Source: an uncultured Lentisphaeria bacterium (GTDB taxonomy: Bacteria; Verrucomicrobiota; Lentisphaeria; Victivallales; UBA1829). Taken from it: a stretch of 17,090 nucleotides of DNA. Below are positions 14,544 through 17,090 of this stretch, piece by piece; within the stretch, counting starts at the first letter, position 1; each line of letters opens with the position of its first letter. The stretch lies in assembly GCA_905211485.1 (NCBI GenBank), contig CAJMAW010000065.1, positions 1 through 17,090 of the forward strand, given 5' to 3'. The notes under the pieces were generated by a model. The model was not told where the DNA came from, searched no databases, and saw only the letters and a program-made list of their open reading frames with translations. The position numbers and the translations under genes are program-made.

Positions 14544-16343
14544 ATGAAAGGCAAGAGGAAAACCGCTCCGAAACGTCATGGAGGAGGAACCCGTTTCGTC
14601 GGAAACACCCGGACAGGTCAGACGGAAGAAAGAAACGTCATCGCCTCCAGCAGAGCCGAAGCGGAAAACGGAATCGTCAATGCGCGGAAGGAATTTCCCG
14701 GAGAAGAAACGCCCGCTGAAACGGCATCCTCATTCCCGGGAAAAGAAAATCTTGCTGCTGATCCTCTCCCCGCAGTGGCGATTGTCGGACGGCCGAATGT
14801 GGGCAAATCCTCCCTTTTCAACGCAATTCTGAGGCGGAGGCAGGCCATCGTCCATTTCGACAGCGGAGTGACGAGGGACCGGATTTCCGCAACAGGCGTT
14901 CATGATTCCAGACGTTTCTCCCTGATCGACACCGGCGGACTCGGCAGTTATCAGGGAGAAAAGAAAGGCGTCGGTTTCTGGGACCGGATGATTTCCGAAC
15001 AGGTCGATGCCGCTCTTGCCTCCGCGGAATCCATCCTTTTCGTGGTCGACGCTCAGGCAGGGCTGAATCCTCTGGATGCGGAAATCGCATCGCGCCTCCG
15101 ATCCTGCGGAAAAAAGATCATTCTTGCGGCGAATAAAGTGGACAACCCGAAGGAAGAGGGGAAAATCGACGATTTCCATTCTCTGGGTTTCGGAAAGATC
15201 TATCCGGTTTCCTGTCTGCACCGCGCGGGAATTCAGGAAGTGATGGACGCGGCTCTTTCAGACGTGGCGCATCCTGCTCAATCCGGGAGAGAAGGAGTTG
15301 TGAAACGCCTCCGCATCGCGGTGCTGGGACGGCCGAATGTGGGCAAATCCTCCCTGGTGAACCGTCTTCTCGGAGAAGAGAGAGTCATTGTGAGCAACGT
15401 CCCGGGAACCACCCGCGACGCCATCGACATTGAATTCACCCTCCCCTGCGGCGAGGAGGAAGTCCCCGCCGTCCTGGTGGACACCGCCGGCCTGCGCAAA
15501 CGTTCCAAAATCGATGACGCCGTGGAACATTACAGCATCATGCGCGCAGCGGAGGCGCTCGAATCCTGTGACATCGTCCTTTTCGTCATTGAAGCCAGCC
15601 GCGGATGCGCCACCTCTCAGGACAAAACAATCGCACGCATGATCGAGGAATCCGGCAAAGGCTGCATCATCGTTTCCAATAAATGGGATATCCGCGCCGA
15701 TGACGCTTCCAGAGAAGCTCTTACAGAGGAAATCCGACGCACTCTCCCTCAGATGAAATATGCACCCGTCATCTTCACCTCTGCCACAACCGGATACCAT
15801 TTCGATGAACTCTTCTCCATGATTGCCGAACTCCGCGCACAGATCAGCACCAGAATTTCCACTGCAATGCTGAATAAAGTCATTTCCGACGCAATGCTCC
15901 GCAATCCCCCCCCTGTTGCCGGAAAAAAGCCGCTCAAAGTGTATTACGGCACCATGACAGGTTCCGCTCCGCCCCGTTTCACCCTCTTCGTCAACAAGCC
16001 GGAATACTGTTCCGACATCTACAAGGCTTATCTTGAAAATTATTTCTGCAAGGCCTTCTCCATTACCGGATTCCCGATCCGCATTCTCCTGCGCGAACGT
16101 TCCAGAAGGGATCTCGCGGAAGTGGTCAATCATCTCGGCAGCAGAAAAAAACCTGCCAATGCCAAAGCCGCAAAAACGGCAAAGGAAAAGTTCCTCCTGA
16201 AAAAGAAACGTGAAGCCGGGACACTGAAAAAAACGATCAGCGGAAAAACAGGAAAAAAATCCGCATCCGCTGGAACACGTGTTTCCGCCGCTTCCGGAAA
16301 ATCTCCGTCTTCATCCAGGAAAACCGGCAGAAATCAGCGCTGA
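14544..16343 (+). CDS. der: GTPase Der (EngA), 50S ribosome assembly
   Basis: Der is a GTPase with two G domains in tandem needed for 50S subunit maturation. The first G domain has GRPNVGKS (82-89), a DTGG switch II and NKVD. The second has GRPNVGKS (262-269), DTAGLRKRSKIDDAVEHYS and NKWD. A KH-like domain follows, with PPRFTLFVNKPEYCSDIYKAYLENYF and GFPIRILLRER. The 599-residue product is longer than the typical 440-490 because of a basic N-terminal extension of about 70 residues and a Lys/Ala/Ser-rich C-terminal tail of about 70 residues. I chose ATG 14544 because AAAGGGA sits about 7 nt upstream; an in-frame ATG at 14493 would overlap the predicted -10 box. Both P-loops are encoded by an identical 29-bp DNA stretch. 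It appears to be transcribed alone. Confidence 0.95.
   Translation: MKGKRKTAPKRHGGGTRFVGNTRTGQTEERNVIASSRAEAENGIVNARKEFPGEETPAETASSFPGKENLAADPLPAVAIVGRPNVGKSSLFNAILRRRQAIVHFDSGVTRDRISATGVHDSRRFSLIDTGGLGSYQGEKKGVGFWDRMISEQVDAALASAESILFVVDAQAGLNPLDAEIASRLRSCGKKIILAANKVDNPKEEGKIDDFHSLGFGKIYPVSCLHRAGIQEVMDAALSDVAHPAQSGREGVVKRLRIAVLGRPNVGKSSLVNRLLGEERVIVSNVPGTTRDAIDIEFTLPCGEEEVPAVLVDTAGLRKRSKIDDAVEHYSIMRAAEALESCDIVLFVIEASRGCATSQDKTIARMIEESGKGCIIVSNKWDIRADDASREALTEEIRRTLPQMKYAPVIFTSATTGYHFDELFSMIAELRAQISTRISTAMLNKVISDAMLRNPPPVAGKKPLKVYYGTMTGSAPPRFTLFVNKPEYCSDIYKAYLENYFCKAFSITGFPIRILLRERSRRDLAEVVNHLGSRKKPANAKAAKTAKEKFLLKKKREAGTLKKTISGKTGKKSASAGTRVSAASGKSPSSSRKTGRNQR
14787..15355 (+). repeat. Two identical 29-bp copies encoding the Der P-loops
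   Basis: Positions 14787-14815 and 15327-15355 are identical over 29 bp and are exactly 540 bp apart. Each encodes GRPNVGKSS plus the first bases of Leu. Only the two ends of this span are repeated; the sequence between them is unique der coding DNA. Confidence 0.85.
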
Positions 16344-16657
16344 GCTCCATGATGAAATAAAAAATATATGCAAAGTCTCCCGGCGGCTCGGCTTCCCGGA
16401 TTCAGGGATATATTGCGAAAACTCAAGAGGATAAAAAAGACGGGGGCAAGAATAAAAGAGCCCTCATGCTTTTTGTTTTTCAAGATTTCCTGCTTTTTTA
16501 CAGGACTGCGAAAGCGTTTCGCTTTCCCTCTGCGGCAAAAGAAAAGGAACAGGAACCTTGTGAGAAACGCTCAACGCATTTTTTTCATTCCCAATCGTTT
16601 TTACGGAGTCTTTTCCGGAAACAGACGGCCACGGCAGAGAAACCGGAGACCGTCAAC
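16344..16657. other. Convergent intergenic region after der
   Basis: This 314-bp stretch has no convincing gene. It is A/T-richer than its surroundings. It contains a perfect 7-bp hairpin GAAAGCG-TTT-CGCTTTC (16510-16526), a short CCTG/CAGG stem around a T-rich loop (16489-16504), and an imperfect dyad (16608-16626). Terminators for der and for the convergent gene are expected here, but none has the classic stem plus T tract. Confidence 0.55.
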
Positions 16658-17090
16658 TTATGATTTCCCGGCAGTCACGAAGTCGACGGAATACAGAACC
16701 GGTTCCCTTCCGGAACCGATGAAACGATTCTGTTCCGGCTGGGGCTGCTGCGGAGAAAGCAGTTTCATTCCTTCGTCCGCACAGACACGGACAAACAAAG
16801 CACACTGCATACTGCTCATTTGAATATTCATATGCAGAGAATTCTCCGATGAGGAAAATTTCACGGCACTTTCAGGCACTCGAATGGATTTCAGAATCGC
16901 GGAAATCCGTTTCCGGAGGTCCTCCTTCCCCCCGGGACCGGACTCAATCCAGACATGTTCCACGTGTGAAGAAATGTAAGCCGGAGTGTTGAACAGGGAA
17001 GCCCCGGCGGTTCTTCCGCTGCGGGGATGAACCATCATCCGTCCCGGGGCATATTTTTCAGGAGTCGCTCCGAATGAAATATTTGCGGCG
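16658..17090 (-). CDS. Unrecognised protein, N-terminus beyond the right edge
   Basis: The minus-strand frame is open from the right edge to a TAA at 16658-16660, giving 143 visible residues. The ATG pair at 17038 is internal to this open frame, so the true start probably lies outside the window. The visible part mixes polar segments (ISSHVEHVWIESGPGGKEDLRKRISAILKSIRVPESAVKFSSSENSLH) with a hydrophobic strand (MQCALFVRVCADEGMKLL) and ends VLYSVDFVTAGKS. It looks like the soluble C-terminal domain of a larger protein. I see no membrane segment, catalytic motif or family signature. The opposite-strand frame over the same DNA (to 16823) reads as basic low-quality sequence and was rejected. Confidence 0.6.
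   Translation of the reverse strand, partial: AANISFGATPEKYAPGRMMVHPRSGRTAGASLFNTPAYISSHVEHVWIESGPGGKEDLRKRISAILKSIRVPESAVKFSSSENSLHMNIQMSSMQCALFVRVCADEGMKLLSPQQPQPEQNRFIGSGREPVLYSVDFVTAGKS

Noticed and set aside
16510..16526. Perfect hairpin GAAAGCG/CGCTTTC as a der terminator
   Set aside because: It is about 170 bp beyond der and no T tract follows on either strand, so termination is not supported.
16368..16823. 151-codon plus-strand frame after der
   Set aside because: Basic, low-complexity translation; its right half overlaps a more protein-like minus-strand frame that runs to the window edge.
1..17090. CRISPR array, IS ends, tRNA or rRNA genes
   Set aside because: I looked for regularly spaced repeats, transposase-like frames with inverted ends, and RNA gene signatures and saw none.

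Overview
This window reads as ordinary chromosome from a Gram-negative-type anaerobe. No phage, IS element, CRISPR array, tRNA or rRNA was recognised. Coding DNA is moderately GC-rich and mostly intact. An McsA/McsB protein-arginine-kinase pair without its Firmicute partners ctsR and clpC, next to a very short GuaA and a WecA/MraY-type sugar-phosphate transferase, makes me favour a Lentisphaerota (Victivallis-like) or other PVC-group bacterium. That taxonomic call is inference only.

Layout, left to right. (1) Positions 1-1449, minus strand: a BNR/Asp-box sialidase-fold protein that runs off the left edge. (2) Positions 1450-2018: a gene-free divergent region with a nested inverted repeat near the sialidase start and a dyad, a repeated 10-mer and a promoter before guaA. 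(3) guaA, 2019-3323: GMP synthase with an intact synthetase half but a glutaminase domain that has lost its catalytic residues; a strong terminator follows. (4) A plus-strand cluster at 3635-8988: mcsA and mcsB (4-bp overlap), a membrane PAS histidine kinase, ogt (8-bp gap) and nfo (4-bp overlap with ogt). If cotranscribed, it joins protein-arginine phosphorylation, a sensor kinase and DNA repair. (5) Minus strand, 9185-10491: a small membrane-anchored protein with its own good promoter, and a radical SAM enzyme with a C-terminal winged helix. (6) Plus strand, 10833-14350: a TTG-started polyprenyl-phosphate sugar-1-phosphate transferase overlapping by 4 bp a 753-residue membrane protein with an EF-hand loop that I do not recognise; an 18/20 tandem repeat lies in the leader. 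(7) der (engA), 14544-16343: a double-GTPase ribosome assembly factor with long basic tails. (8) Minus strand, 16658-17090: the C-terminal part of an unrecognised protein running off the right edge.

The best leads are the glutaminase-dead GuaA, which predicts an outside source of ammonia for GMP synthesis; the EF-hand membrane protein translationally coupled to a lipid-linked glycan enzyme; and the orphan sensor kinase sitting between mcsB and two DNA-repair genes. No canonical defence or mobile system was found.
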